DNA from: Halomonas smyrnensis AAD6
GTDB taxonomy: Bacteria > Pseudomonadota > Gammaproteobacteria > Pseudomonadales > Halomonadaceae
Assembly (NCBI RefSeq): GCF_000265245.1
Contig: NZ_AJKS02000001.1
Location: 124,001 to 188,000 of the forward strand
Reading direction: 5' to 3'
Length of the DNA stretch: 64,000 bases
The notes below the pieces were generated by a model. That model was not told where the DNA came from. It made no database searches and saw only the letters and a list, made by a program, of their open reading frames with translations. The position numbers were made by a program, and so were the translations under genes. Below, piece by piece: positions 16,954 to 27,695 of this stretch. The first letter of the stretch is position 1. Every line of letters starts with the position of its first letter.

Positions 16954-17382
16954 CGAGCAAGCGGAAGGCGGTTCAAACGGCTCGAACCGCTTTCCGGTCG
17001 CCGGGAGGCAGATGACGACACTGCCCTGTGCCCTGGCCTCACGGCGACCAACGTCTGCTCCAGCGATGTGTGACTTTAGGTTGCGATGAGACGGTACCGA
17101 CGACCTCGTCATGGACGGGTACCGATAGGGCAAGGATGCCCTGGCAAGGATGCCTCTCCCCCGACAGGGGGACGAATTGCACGGCCGCGCCCCGGCGGGG
17201 CCGTCAGAGGAAGCGAGGCGGTGAGCCGCCTCAGGAATCCTCCCTGACTGAATGGGGATTCCGCCGCTTCATGGGCCTTCGGGCTCCGGGAAATGATCGA
17301 GCGACGCACCAGTCGTCGGTCGAACGGTTTCCCACCCCTTCAGTTCCCTGCGTATTGGGCCGGCTATGCCGGCCTTTTTTTT
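16954..17382 (+). ncRNA. Candidate structured small RNA at the glmY position (about 430 nt)
   Basis: There is no convincing protein gene between argA and glrK, yet the stretch is bounded by a sigma54-type promoter and a strong intrinsic terminator. It is dense in stems: 16962-16974 with 16984-16996 (13 pairs, one G-U); 16997-17009 with 17036-17048 (12 pairs, one mismatch); 17215-17221 with 17226-17232; 17234-17240 with 17256-17262. Two identical hairpins, GGCAAGGATGCC at 17129-17140 and 17143-17154, expose AAGGAT loops, the CsrA/RsmA ANGGAN motif; further GGA triplets follow. In enterobacteria glmY lies exactly here, upstream of glrK-qseG-glrR. No sequence similarity to GlmY is claimed. The 5' end is predicted only and the region could be processed or hold two RNAs. 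Confidence 0.6.
17358..17382 (+). terminator. Rho-independent terminator of the candidate sRNA
   Basis: GGCCGGC (17358-17364), loop TAT, GCCGGCC (17368-17374), then eight T residues. It follows no protein gene, which is the main reason to infer a non-coding transcript upstream. A possible extended -10 (TGGTATTCT, 17425-17433) for glrK lies just after it. Confidence 0.93.
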
Positions 17383-17482
17383 GCCTTTTCGGCCCCACTG
17401 CAGCACGGGTGACAGGCCGAACTCTGGTATTCTCGGGTAAACGATAGTGGTTGCCGACTCACTCCTTTTCCGAACGCTGGCC

Positions 17483-18952
17483 ATGACATCTGCCGTTTCA
17501 CGCCGCTGGCGGCCGCGCTCGCTGCTTCAGCTGGTGCTGCTCGCCTTCCTGATGGTGATGCTGCCGCTGGCCGTGCTGATGTTTCAGGCCGGACAGGCGC
17601 TCTCCGAACTCTCGCGCCTGGCCGACCAGAGCGCGCGACAGGCCGTGGACGAGACTCGCCGCGCCCGCACGCTGGGCGCCCTGGCGCTCGAGATGGAGCG
17701 TGGCGCCCGACAGTATGCCGTGCTCGAGCAGGAGAGCCTGCTCGAGATCTTCGACGAGCGCCTGGCGGAATATCGCCGCCTGCTGGCCAAGCAGCGAGAA
17801 CTGCTGCCCGATGACCCCGACGTCGAGGCGCTGTCCGGACAGCTCGACCGTCTCGCCGAGCTGCCGGAGCTGCCGCTGGAGGAGTTCCAGCGGCGGCTGA
17901 CGGACTTCCTGCCCTTCGCCGAGCATACCGAGGCGATGCGTCACGCCACCAACCGGCGCATCGACGACCGCCTGGACGTGATCCGCGAGCGCGCCGAGAC
18001 CGTACAGTATCGCCTGTGGTGGCAGACCGCGGCGCTGGTCTCGGCCAGCCTGATCCTGATGCTGCTGTTCACGCGTCTGATCGTGCGGCCGGTGCGCCAG
18101 CTCGAGCGGCGCATCCTGAGCATCGGCAGCACCGGCAAGACGGCCCAGCCGACGCTCGTGCAGGGGCCCGCCGAACTGGTCAGCCTCGACGAGCGGCTCG
18201 ACTGGCTGTCCTCGCGGCTCGGCGAGCTGGAGGAGCAGAAGCAGCAGTTCCTGCGCCACATGTCTCACGAGCTCAAGACGCCGCTGGCCAGCGTGCGCGA
18301 GGGCTCGGCCCTGCTGGCCGACGGCGTGGCCGGTGAGCTCACCCGCCATCAGCGCGAGATCCTCGAGCTGATCGACGCCAGCGGCAGCGAACTGCAGCAG
18401 CTGATCGAGCAGCTGCTCGACTACAACCTGCTGCAGCACAGTCAGCGTCTCGAGCTCGAGCGGCTCGACGTCGCCACCGTGGTCAAGGAGGTGCTGGCCA
18501 AGCACCATCTGGCGCTGCAGCAGAAGGGCATGGCGGTGCACTGTTTCGACGGTCCGCGGACCTGGCGGCTCGATCGCACCGCCACGGCCCGCGTCCTCGA
18601 CAACCTGATCTCCAACGCCATCGCCTACGGCGAGGACGGCGGAGAGCTGGAGATTCGCGCCCGTGCCACCCAGGACTGGCTGATCGTCGAGGTGGCCAAC
18701 AGCGGTGAACCGATTCCCAAAGAAGATCGGAGCCGGCTGTTCGAGGCCTTCTATCAAGGGCGCATTCGCCGCAAGGGCGCGCTCAAGGGCTCCGGTATCG
18801 GGCTGTCGGTGGCTGCCGACTGCGCACGGCTGCAGCACGGCCAGCTGACGCTGGTGGAAGACGACCGCCTGGCGGTGTGTTTCCGCCTGTCGCTGCCGCG
18901 TCCGGCCCCGGAAGCCGATCAACAGAAAACGCTAGCCGCTCCGGCGGAATAA
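17483..18952 (+). CDS. glrK: Sensor histidine kinase GlrK (QseE)
   Basis: 489 residues: an N-terminal membrane helix (about 14-36), a helical periplasmic domain, a second helix (about 175-195), HAMP, then the kinase core with phospho-accepting His in RHMSHELKTPLASVREG and ATP-site motifs (NLISNAIAYGEDGG; GSGIGLSV). The operon order kinase, small lipoprotein, sigma54-activating response regulator is that of glrK-qseG-glrR, the envelope-stress system controlling glmY and rpoE in E. coli. Start ATG 17483 is preferred over an in-frame GTG at 17447. Confidence 0.85.
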   Translation: MTSAVSRRWRPRSLLQLVLLAFLMVMLPLAVLMFQAGQALSELSRLADQSARQAVDETRRARTLGALALEMERGARQYAVLEQESLLEIFDERLAEYRRLLAKQRELLPDDPDVEALSGQLDRLAELPELPLEEFQRRLTDFLPFAEHTEAMRHATNRRIDDRLDVIRERAETVQYRLWWQTAALVSASLILMLLFTRLIVRPVRQLERRILSIGSTGKTAQPTLVQGPAELVSLDERLDWLSSRLGELEEQKQQFLRHMSHELKTPLASVREGSALLADGVAGELTRHQREILELIDASGSELQQLIEQLLDYNLLQHSQRLELERLDVATVVKEVLAKHHLALQQKGMAVHCFDGPRTWRLDRTATARVLDNLISNAIAYGEDGGELEIRARATQDWLIVEVANSGEPIPKEDRSRLFEAFYQGRIRRKGALKGSGIGLSVAADCARLQHGQLTLVEDDRLAVCFRLSLPRPAPEADQQKTLAAPAE

Positions 18953-18972
18953 GCCGACGCAAGGAACGATTC

Positions 18973-19515
18973 ATGATGATCCCACGCCCCCTGCTGCTGT
19001 GCCTGCTATCGGCCGGACTGACCGGCTGTCAGTGGCTGCCTGCGCAGCTGTCGGGACAGCCCCGCGAGCCCGCGGTAGAGGAACATGCCGGCTGCTACGC
19101 CGAGATCCCCGACTTCGGCGAGCCGGCCTGCCTGCTGGAAGAGTGGGTGGCCCTGGGCCTCGCCTCCCAGCGGGGCGACCGTGAATGGCGCGATGTCACG
19201 CTCATGCGCGTCTCCGGCGACTCGCACGATCAGCGCCTGGCCCGGGCCGTGGTGATGGCCTGGGGCAACGAGCGTGAGTGGACCCAGGCCTCCGAACTGT
19301 TCAAGGCCGACCTCCACACGGCCCCCTCGCGGCTGCAGCCGCTGCTGCGCTACTGGCTCAACGAGCTGGAAGGGCGTCGCGCCCTGGGCCAGCGCCTGGA
19401 AGAGAGCCGTCAGGAACGCCTGGCGGTGGAGGAAGAAAAGGCCGCGCTGGACGAGAAGCTGGACGCTCTCACCGATATCGAGCGAAACATCAACTCGCGA
19501 CAGCAGACCGAGTAA
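18973..19515 (+). CDS. qseG: QseG-like outer-membrane lipoprotein
   Basis: 180 residues with a type II signal sequence and lipobox SAGLTGC; mature Cys is about residue 19. The C-terminal third is a charged coiled coil (ESRQERLAVEEEKAALDEKL). E. coli QseG lies in the same operon position and interacts with the kinase QseE/GlrK. AAGGAA precedes the start; the spacing is 20 bp to glrK and 15 bp to glrR. Identification rests on context, size and lipobox; overall sequence conservation of QseG is weak. Confidence 0.7.
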   Translation: MMIPRPLLLCLLSAGLTGCQWLPAQLSGQPREPAVEEHAGCYAEIPDFGEPACLLEEWVALGLASQRGDREWRDVTLMRVSGDSHDQRLARAVVMAWGNEREWTQASELFKADLHTAPSRLQPLLRYWLNELEGRRALGQRLEESRQERLAVEEEKAALDEKLDALTDIERNINSRQQTE

Positions 19516-19530
19516 GCGGGAGACACGAAC

Positions 19531-20925
<1,395 letters not shown>

Positions 20926-20935
20926 CGCGAAAGCG

Positions 20936-22288
20936 TCAGTCGGCGTCCTCGTCGGGCAGCACCTCGAGGGCCAGTCGGCCCTCGCCGAGCCGCGCCGCCA
21001 GGCGCTCCCCGGGCCGGGTATCCGCCGCATGGCGGATCACCCGGCCTTCGTCGTTCTCGAGGATGGCATAGCCGCGGCCCAGCACCGCCAGCGGGCTGAC
21101 CGCCTGCAGCTCGCGGGCGACGGCACCCAGCCGTTCGCGGTGATGGGCCAGCGCCCGGGGCATGGCCTGGTGCAGGCGCTGACGGGCCTGCGTCAGGCGC
21201 CGGGTCTCCTGCTCGAGGCGGCGCTCGGGCGAGCGCAGCGCCAGGCGCCGCCCGAGTTCCGCCTGGTGGCGGCGGGCGGCCGCCAGCCGTGCCTGCATGG
21301 CCCGCCGTAAACGCCCCTCCAGCTGCTCCAGCTGACGCCGCCGGAAGGCCAGCACCTCGCCGGGGTGGCGCAGCCGTGCGCCCAGGTGATCGAGCCGCTG
21401 GGCCTCGGTATCGAGCCGGGCGCGCTGGGCGCGGGTCAGTCGCTGCTCGAGCGCCCGCAGGCGCTGTGCGAGTTCGCGGGCATCGGGCACCAGCTGCTCC
21501 GCCGCCGCCGAGGGCGTGGGCGCGCGGCGGTCGGCGGCGAAGTCGGCCAGCGTCGTGTCGACCTCGTGGCCCACCGCCGACATCACCGGCAGCCGCGAAT
21601 GGAAGATCGCCCGGGCCAGGTGCTCGTCGTTGAAGGCCCACAGGTCCTCGAGGCTGCCGCCGCCGCGGGTGATCAGGATGGCATCGCGCGCCGGGTCCAG
21701 CGCCGACTGACGGTTGAGCAGGCCCAGCGCGGCGATCATCGCCGGCGTCGCCTCGCGGCCCTGCACCGGCACCGGAATCAGCGTCACCTGGGCCAGCGGC
21801 CAGCGCGCGGCCAGCACCGCCAGCACGTCGCGGATCGCCGCCCCGGTGGGCGAGGAGAGCACCAGCAGGTGGCGTGGCGGATAGGGCAGGGCGCGGGTGT
21901 TGGCGAATACCCCCTCGGCGTCGAGCCTGGCCTTGAGGCGCTCATAGGCCGCCAGCAGTTCGCCTTCGCCCGTCGCCTGTACCGCCTCGGCGATCAGCTG
22001 GTAGTCGCCCCGCGGCTCGAACAGCGACACCCGGCCGCGCACCTTGACCCGGTCGCCGTCGCGCATCGGCGCGGCGACGAAGCGCGCGCGTGTGCGGAAC
22101 AGCGCGCAGCGCAGCTGGGCCCGCTCGTCCTTGAGGGTGAAGTAGACGTGGCCCGACGAGGGCCGCGACACGCCGGACAGCTCGCCCTCGACCCAGACGT
22201 CGCCGACGTCCTGCTCCAGCGCCTGGCGGGCGCGGCGGTTGAGTTCGCTGACCGAGAGGGCGGTGTCGTCGCTGGGGGGCATGGGCAT
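20936..22288 (-). CDS. xseA: Exodeoxyribonuclease VII large subunit
   Basis: 450 residues: N-terminal OB-fold (VWVEGELSGVSRPSSGHVYF) and the catalytic core with VGHEVDTTLADFAADRRAPT, diagnostic of XseA, followed by the long arginine/glutamine-rich coiled coil. With XseB (not in the window) it degrades single-stranded DNA to acid-soluble oligonucleotides. Convergent with glrR, sharing a short hairpin with it. Confidence 0.94.
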   Translation of the reverse strand: MPMPPSDDTALSVSELNRRARQALEQDVGDVWVEGELSGVSRPSSGHVYFTLKDERAQLRCALFRTRARFVAAPMRDGDRVKVRGRVSLFEPRGDYQLIAEAVQATGEGELLAAYERLKARLDAEGVFANTRALPYPPRHLLVLSSPTGAAIRDVLAVLAARWPLAQVTLIPVPVQGREATPAMIAALGLLNRQSALDPARDAILITRGGGSLEDLWAFNDEHLARAIFHSRLPVMSAVGHEVDTTLADFAADRRAPTPSAAAEQLVPDARELAQRLRALEQRLTRAQRARLDTEAQRLDHLGARLRHPGEVLAFRRRQLEQLEGRLRRAMQARLAAARRHQAELGRRLALRSPERRLEQETRRLTQARQRLHQAMPRALAHHRERLGAVARELQAVSPLAVLGRGYAILENDEGRVIRHAADTRPGERLAARLGEGRLALEVLPDEDAD

Positions 22289-22357
22289 CCTGAGTGGGCA
22301 AGGGTCGGTGGCAGAGCGCCGGCGCCTCGTACTGTAGCGGATACCCGAGACTCGCCG

Positions 22358-23413
22358 CTAGGCGGGTGGCGGCGCCAGGCGCTTCAGCAGCGCCGGCAGG
22401 ACCAGCACCAGCACGCTGATGCGCAGCAGGTGGTGGGTGGTCACGAAGGCCGGGTCGATGCCCAGCGTCAGCGCCACCAGGCTCAGCTCCGGGGCGCCGC
22501 CCGGCATGTAGGCGAGCAGTGCGGCGGCGGGAGAATAGCCGGTCAGCAGATGGCCGACCCAGGCGGCCAGCACGGCGATCGCCAGCAGCACCAGGGCCTG
22601 GCCGACGGCCATCACCAGCGTATGGCCGACCCGGGCCAGCGAGGTGCCGGCGAAGCGCACGCCCACCGAGATGCCGATCAGCACCTGGGCCAGGGCCAGC
22701 AGCGTCGGCGGCACCGCGGCGTGGGTGACGCCGGAGAGGTGCAGTGCCGCCGACACCAGCGCCGGGCCGAACAGCAGCGCGTTGGGCAGGCGCAGCAGGC
22801 GCGCCAGCCAGATGCCGCCGAGGCCGGCGGCCACGAGCCAGGCGGCATCGATGGGGGCGGGCAGCCACAGCCACTGTGCGAGGTCCGGCGTGGCGCCGGC
22901 CAGGTCGACGTGGCCGATCGCCTGCAGCACCGGCGGGATCGCCACCAGCAGCACCAGGATGCGCACCGCATGGGTCATGCCCACCACCCGCAGGTCGGCG
23001 CCGGAGGCCATGGCCATCACCGTGACCGTGGAGACCCCGCCCGGCACGCCGGCGTACAGCGATGTCTCCCGTGTGTGGCCGGCCACGCGCTGCGAGAACC
23101 ACACCGAGAAGGCCATCATCACCGCCGTGGCCACCAGCATCACCGCCAGGCTCAGGCTCCACAGGCCCAGGTCGCCGGACATCTGCGGCGTGAAGGCCGA
23201 GCCCAGCATCACACCGATCACCACCAGCACGCCCTTGCGGCCGCGGCCCGGCGAGCGCAGCCGCACGCCGGCCAGGCTCGTCACGGTGGTGGCGATCATG
23301 GCGCCGAGCAGCCACGGCAGCGGCAGGTTGACGGCGAAGGCCAGCGCCCCGCCGGCGATGCCGAGCAGCAGGGTGGGCAGGAAGCGCAGCAGGGCGGCAA
23401 GGGTGGAGGGCAA
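22358..23413 (-). CDS. AbrB-family membrane protein (duplicated AbrB/DUF, function unknown)
   Basis: 351 residues, about ten hydrophobic segments arranged as two homologous halves, each with a proline/glycine kink of the form PLPWLLGAM and ALLAYMPGGAPEL. This is the Gram-negative AbrB duplication family (sometimes mis-labelled ammonia monooxygenase). Transport function is presumed but no substrate is established. It lies 69 bp upstream of xseA on the same strand and is divergent from guaB. Confidence 0.75.
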   Translation of the reverse strand: MPSTLAALLRFLPTLLLGIAGGALAFAVNLPLPWLLGAMIATTVTSLAGVRLRSPGRGRKGVLVVIGVMLGSAFTPQMSGDLGLWSLSLAVMLVATAVMMAFSVWFSQRVAGHTRETSLYAGVPGGVSTVTVMAMASGADLRVVGMTHAVRILVLLVAIPPVLQAIGHVDLAGATPDLAQWLWLPAPIDAAWLVAAGLGGIWLARLLRLPNALLFGPALVSAALHLSGVTHAAVPPTLLALAQVLIGISVGVRFAGTSLARVGHTLVMAVGQALVLLAIAVLAAWVGHLLTGYSPAAALLAYMPGGAPELSLVALTLGIDPAFVTTHHLLRISVLVLVLPALLKRLAPPPA

Positions 23414-23600
23414 GCGATATCCTTCAGGAGAGTGGTAAGTTCATGAGAAGGCTAAACAGTATACCGGCGAGCGCCGAGTCGGGCGACAGGGGCTGTGATC
23501 CGCCTCGGGCGGGCGTGAATCCCCCAGCGCCGCGACGCCTTCCTGGCCCGCTGGCGCCGAGAGTTCCGGCGCGACGACTGAGGGCGAATCGCTGCCCGGA

Positions 23601-23630
23601 TTGCCGGAAAGCGGCCTGCGGCGTTATAAT
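23601..23630 (+). promoter_or_regulatory. guaB promoter
   Basis: TTGCCG (23601-23606), an 18-base spacer and a perfect TATAAT (23625-23630), 54 bp upstream of the guaB ATG. This is the best -10 element in the window. Confidence 0.75.
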
Positions 23631-23683
23631 GGTTGATTAACTTCATCGCCCTCCCTCCACCAGCGCACTGGGTGTTGCCGACT

Positions 23684-25153
23684 ATGCTACGTATGGCCCA
23701 AGAAGCTCTTACGTTCGATGACGTATTACTCGTTCCCGGCTATTCGGAGGTCCTGCCCAAGGACGTCAGCCTCCGCACACGCCTGACCCGCGACCTATAC
23801 CTCAACATCCCGCTCCTCTCCGCCGCCATGGACACCGTGACCGAGGCTCGCCTGGCCATCGCGATGGCGCAGGAAGGGGGCATCGGCATCATCCACAAGA
23901 GCATGACCATCACCCAGCAGGCCGCCGAGGTGCGCAAGGTCAAGAAGCACGAGAGCGTGATCGTGAAGGATCCGGTCACCGTCGGCGCCAAGGCCAAGCT
24001 GGCCGACCTGCTGGCCATGGCCCGCGAGCACGGCTTCTCCGGCTTCCCGGTGGTGGAAGGCGAGACCCTGGTGGGCATCGTCACCGAGCGTGACATGCGC
24101 TTCCAGCCCAACCACGGCGACAGCGTGGCCGACATCATGACCCCGCGCGAGAAGCTGGTCACCGTGGCCGAGGGCACCGAACTCTCTGTGATCAAGGGCA
24201 AGATGCAGGAGCACCGCGTCGAGAAGATGCTGGTGGTGGACGACGAGTTCCGCCTGCGCGGCCTGGTCACCTTCCAGGACATCGAGAAGGCCCGCACCTT
24301 CCCCAACGCCGCCAAGGATGAGGACGGCCGCCTGCTGGTCGGCGCCGCCGTCGGCACCGGCCCCGAGACGCCGGACCGCATCGCCGCCCTGGCCGAGGCC
24401 GGCGTCGACGCCATCATCGTCGATACCGCCCACGGCCACTCCCGCGGCGTGATCGACCGCGTCGCCTGGGTCAAGGAGCACTTCCCGAAGATCCAGGTGA
24501 TCGGCGGCAACATCGCCACCGCCGAGGCGGCCAAGGCGCTGGCCGAGGCCGGCGCCGACGGCGTCAAGGTCGGCATCGGCCCCGGCTCCATCTGCACCAC
24601 CCGCGTCGTCGCCGGCGTCGGCGTGCCGCAGATCACCGCCGTCTCCAACGTCGCCGCGGCGCTCAAGCCCTACGACATCCCGCTGATCGCCGACGGCGGC
24701 ATCCGCTTCTCCGGCGACCTGGCCAAGGCCATCGCGGCCGGCGCCAGCGCGGTGATGGTCGGCGGCCTGCTGGCCGGCACCGAGGAGGCCCCGGGCGAGG
24801 TCGAGCTCTACCAGGGCCGCACCTACAAGGCCTACCGCGGCATGGGTTCCATGGGCGCCATGTCCCAGACCCAGGGCTCCAGCGACCGCTACTTCCAGGA
24901 CAAGGACGCCGGCGTCGAGAAGCTGGTGCCGGAAGGTATCGAAGGCCGCGTGCCCTACAAGGGCGTGATGGGCGCCATCGTCCACCAGATGATGGGCGGC
25001 CTGCGCGCCTCCATGGGCTACACCGGCTGCGCCAGCATCGACGAGATGCGCACCAAGCCGGAGTTCGTGAAGATCACCGGCGCCGGCTTCAACGAGTCCC
25101 ACGTCCACGACGTGCAGATCACCAAGGAAGCCCCGAACTATCGTGCCGGCTGA
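23684..25153 (+). CDS. guaB: Inosine-5'-monophosphate dehydrogenase
   Basis: 489 residues, aligning with E. coli GuaB from [21 protein letters not shown] catalytic TIM barrel is interrupted by two CBS domains (about 95-205), the active-site loop is GPGSICTTR, and the C-terminal flap contains [13 protein letters not shown]. It oxidises IMP to XMP with NAD, the committed step of GMP synthesis. guaA follows on the same strand, but a hairpin-T structure lies between them. Confidence 0.96.
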   Translation: MLRMAQEALTFDDVLLVPGYSEVLPKDVSLRTRLTRDLYLNIPLLSAAMDTVTEARLAIAMAQEGGIGIIHKSMTITQQAAEVRKVKKHESVIVKDPVTVGAKAKLADLLAMAREHGFSGFPVVEGETLVGIVTERDMRFQPNHGDSVADIMTPREKLVTVAEGTELSVIKGKMQEHRVEKMLVVDDEFRLRGLVTFQDIEKARTFPNAAKDEDGRLLVGAAVGTGPETPDRIAALAEAGVDAIIVDTAHGHSRGVIDRVAWVKEHFPKIQVIGGNIATAEAAKALAEAGADGVKVGIGPGSICTTRVVAGVGVPQITAVSNVAAALKPYDIPLIADGGIRFSGDLAKAIAAGASAVMVGGLLAGTEEAPGEVELYQGRTYKAYRGMGSMGAMSQTQGSSDRYFQDKDAGVEKLVPEGIEGRVPYKGVMGAIVHQMMGGLRASMGYTGCASIDEMRTKPEFVKITGAGFNESHVHDVQITKEAPNYRAG

Positions 25154-25179
25154 TGCCAGCCTGACGCCGTAGAACGATG

Positions 25180-25215
25180 AGCTGGAAGCGCGCCGCCGGG
25201 CGGCTTCCAGCTTTT
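25180..25215 (+). terminator. Intercistronic terminator/attenuator between guaB and guaA
   Basis: AGCTGGAAGC (25180-25189) pairs with GCTTCCAGCT (25203-25212) and is followed by T residues; an inner CGCC/GGCG pair extends the stem. It lies 27 bp after the guaB stop and 59 bp before guaA, so guaA is either read through it or has its own promoter. Confidence 0.75.
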
Positions 25216-25273
25216 CGCTTCCGGCCCGCGAAATTTGCTCCCCGTTTTGCCCGCCTCGTATAGGAATGGCCAG

Positions 25274-26851
25274 ATGACCGACATTCACGCCCACAAGATC
25301 CTGATCCTCGACTTCGGCTCCCAGTACACCCAGCTGATCGCCCGCCGGGTCCGCGAGATCGGCGTCTACTCCGAGATCCGCGCCTTCGACATCACCGAGG
25401 AAGAGATCCGCGAGTACGCCCCCAACGGCATCATCCTCGCCGGCGGCCCGGAATCCGTCACCGAGCTGGGCTCGCCCCGCGCCCCGCAGTGCGTGTTCGA
25501 GATGGGCCTGCCGGTGCTCGGCATCTGCTACGGCATGCAGACCATGGCCGAGCAGCTCGGCGGCGCCGTGGAAGGCTCCAACAAGCGCGAGTTCGGCTAC
25601 GCCCAGGTGCGCCTCGACCTCGAGACCGCGCTGTTCAAGGACATGGCCGACCACATCGACTCCGAGACCGGCAAGAGCCTGCTCGACGTGTGGATGAGCC
25701 ACGGGGACAAGGTCGCCCAGGTGCCGGACGCGTTCAGCGTGACCGCTTCCACCCCGAGCTGCCCGATCGCCGCCATGGCCTGGGAAGAGAAGCGCTTCTA
25801 CGGCGTGCAGTTCCACCCCGAGGTGACCCACACCCTGCAGGGCCAGCGCATCCTCGAGCACTTCGTGCTGGATATCTGCCAGAGCGAGCGCAACTGGACC
25901 CCGGCCCAGATCATCGAGGACCAGATCGCCCGCGTGCGCGAGCAGGTCGGCGACCGCCACGTGCTGCTGGGCCTCTCCGGCGGCGTGGACTCCTCCGTGG
26001 TCGCCGCGCTGCTGCACAAGGCCATCGGCGACCAGCTGACCTGCGTGTTCGTCGACAACGGCCTGCTGCGCAAGGACGAAGGCAACCAGGTGATGGAGAC
26101 CTTCTCCCAGCACATGGGCGTGCGCGTGATCCGCTCCGACGCCGAAGACCTGTTCCTCGGCAAGCTCGAGGGCGTGGCCGACCCGGAAGAGAAGCGCAAG
26201 ATCATCGGCAACACCTTCATCGACGTGTTCGACGAGCAGGCCGCCAAGATCGAAGGCGTGGACTTCCTCGCCCAGGGCACCATCTACCCGGACGTGATCG
26301 AGTCCGCTGCCTCAAAGACCGGCAAGGCCCACGTCATCAAGTCGCACCACAACGTCGGCGGCCTGCCCGAGACCATGAAGCTCAAGCTGGTCGAGCCGCT
26401 GCGCGAGCTGTTCAAGGACGAGGTGCGCAAGCTCGGCGTCGAGCTCGGCCTGCCCTACGACATGGTCTACCGCCACCCCTTCCCGGGGCCGGGCCTGGGC
26501 GTGCGCATCCTCGGCGAGGTGAAGAAGGAATACGCCGACATCCTGCGCGAGGCCGACGCCATCTTCATCGAGGAGCTGCACAACGCCGGCTGGTACCACA
26601 AGACCAGCCAGGCCTTCGCCGTCTTCCTGCCGGTGAAGTCGGTGGGCGTGGTCGGCGACGGCCGCCGCTACGAGTGGGTCATCGCCCTGCGCGCCGTGGA
26701 GACCATCGACTTCATGACCGCCCGCTGGGCGCACCTGCCCTACGAGCTGCTGGAGAAGGTCTCCAACCGCATCATCAACGAGCTCTCCGGCGTCTCCCGC
26801 GTCACCTACGACGTCAGCAGCAAGCCGCCCGCCACCATCGAGTGGGAGTGA
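25274..26851 (+). CDS. guaA: GMP synthase (glutamine-hydrolysing)
   Basis: 525 residues. The class I glutamine amidotransferase domain has nucleophile Cys in GICYGMQTM and His/Glu in FHPEVTHT. The ATP-pyrophosphatase domain carries the P-loop [10 protein letters not shown], and the dimerisation domain ends PPATIEWE, the invariant C-terminus. It converts XMP to GMP. ATG 25274 gives [20 protein letters not shown], the expected N-terminus. Confidence 0.96.
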   Translation: MTDIHAHKILILDFGSQYTQLIARRVREIGVYSEIRAFDITEEEIREYAPNGIILAGGPESVTELGSPRAPQCVFEMGLPVLGICYGMQTMAEQLGGAVEGSNKREFGYAQVRLDLETALFKDMADHIDSETGKSLLDVWMSHGDKVAQVPDAFSVTASTPSCPIAAMAWEEKRFYGVQFHPEVTHTLQGQRILEHFVLDICQSERNWTPAQIIEDQIARVREQVGDRHVLLGLSGGVDSSVVAALLHKAIGDQLTCVFVDNGLLRKDEGNQVMETFSQHMGVRVIRSDAEDLFLGKLEGVADPEEKRKIIGNTFIDVFDEQAAKIEGVDFLAQGTIYPDVIESAASKTGKAHVIKSHHNVGGLPETMKLKLVEPLRELFKDEVRKLGVELGLPYDMVYRHPFPGPGLGVRILGEVKKEYADILREADAIFIEELHNAGWYHKTSQAFAVFLPVKSVGVVGDGRRYEWVIALRAVETIDFMTARWAHLPYELLEKVSNRIINELSGVSRVTYDVSSKPPATIEWE

Positions 26852-26888
26852 TCGAAGCGCTGCCGGGCATTAGCTGGTAGCCTTCGGG

Positions 26889-26917
26889 AGGCCACTCGAG
26901 ACATCGGGTGGCCTTTT
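26889..26917 (+). terminator. Rho-independent terminator of guaA
   Basis: A 7-bp stem, AGGCCAC (26889-26895) with GTGGCCT (26908-26914), followed by TTTT. Confidence 0.75.
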
Positions 26918-26955
26918 CATTGGCTCCTCCTGAGCCGCTCGATGCGGAGTAAGCG

Positions 26956-27693
26956 ATGGACAGCGACGAAGAGATCTCGGCCGAGGCGCTGGCGTTTGCC
27001 CGGCAGAACAGGCAGCGCATCGCCCGAGAGCGGACGGATCGGGAGCGTTTTGCCCCTGAAGAACATCCTGTCTCCATCTTCATGGCGGGATCACCCGGCG
27101 CGGGCAAGACCGAGATATCCAAGGAGTATGTAACCGCCCTCGATGAGCTTCGTGAAGAAGGCATGGACGGCTTGGGCCGGATACTGCGCATCGATCCGGA
27201 CGACCTTAGGACTGATCTGCCCGGCTACACCGGCAGCAATTCCTGGCTGTTCCAGCGGGCCGTATCGATCTTAGTGGAGAGAATACATGACCTGATGCTG
27301 AAACAGCGTCAGTCGTTCATCCTCGATGGGACGCTTGCCAGTCTCGACGTGGCTCGAAAGAACATCGAGCGCTCGCTGAACAAAGACAGAGATGTGCAGA
27401 TTTTCTTTGTCTATCAGCATCCTAAACTCGCTTGGCAGTTCGTGTGCAGCCGTGAAGAGGTCGAGGGCCGAAATATCCCGCTCGATAGCTTCATCCGCCA
27501 GTTTCTGGGCGTTCAGGACGTCGTGCGGCAGATCAAGCAAGACTTCGGCGATCGGGTGACACTGGACATGATCGTCAAGAACAACGATGGTGCGAATCAG
27601 CTCTGGGAGGCGGACATCGATTCGATTGATGCCTACCTGCCCGAGCGCTACACTCGTGAGCAGCTAGAGAGTCTGCTCGTAGGTGAGGATTGA
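26956..27693 (+). CDS. Zeta-toxin-family kinase
   Basis: 245 residues with a P-loop (FMAGSPGAGKTEISKEYV, Walker A at about residues 45-52), a downstream RIDPDDLRTDLPGY segment (the zeta substrate-binding Asp), and FILDGTLASLDVARKNIERS. Zeta toxins phosphorylate UDP-N-acetylglucosamine or related precursors and stop cell-wall synthesis. GGAG precedes ATG 26956. Base composition is visibly lower in GC than in flanking guaA and beta-lactamase, suggesting transfer. No epsilon-type antitoxin lies upstream; a 49-codon gene follows 2 bp downstream. Confidence 0.8.
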   Translation: MDSDEEISAEALAFARQNRQRIARERTDRERFAPEEHPVSIFMAGSPGAGKTEISKEYVTALDELREEGMDGLGRILRIDPDDLRTDLPGYTGSNSWLFQRAVSILVERIHDLMLKQRQSFILDGTLASLDVARKNIERSLNKDRDVQIFFVYQHPKLAWQFVCSREEVEGRNIPLDSFIRQFLGVQDVVRQIKQDFGDRVTLDMIVKNNDGANQLWEADIDSIDAYLPERYTREQLESLLVGED

Positions 27694-27695
27694 GC

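Noticed and set aside
16954-17382. RNase P RNA, tmRNA or 6S RNA as identity of the structured region
   Set aside because: None of the invariant sequence blocks of these RNAs is present.
17028-17447. Open frame of about 139 codons across the candidate RNA
   Set aside because: No ribosome site, no recognisable domain, arginine/glycine-biased shadow-like composition; it runs through a strong terminator.
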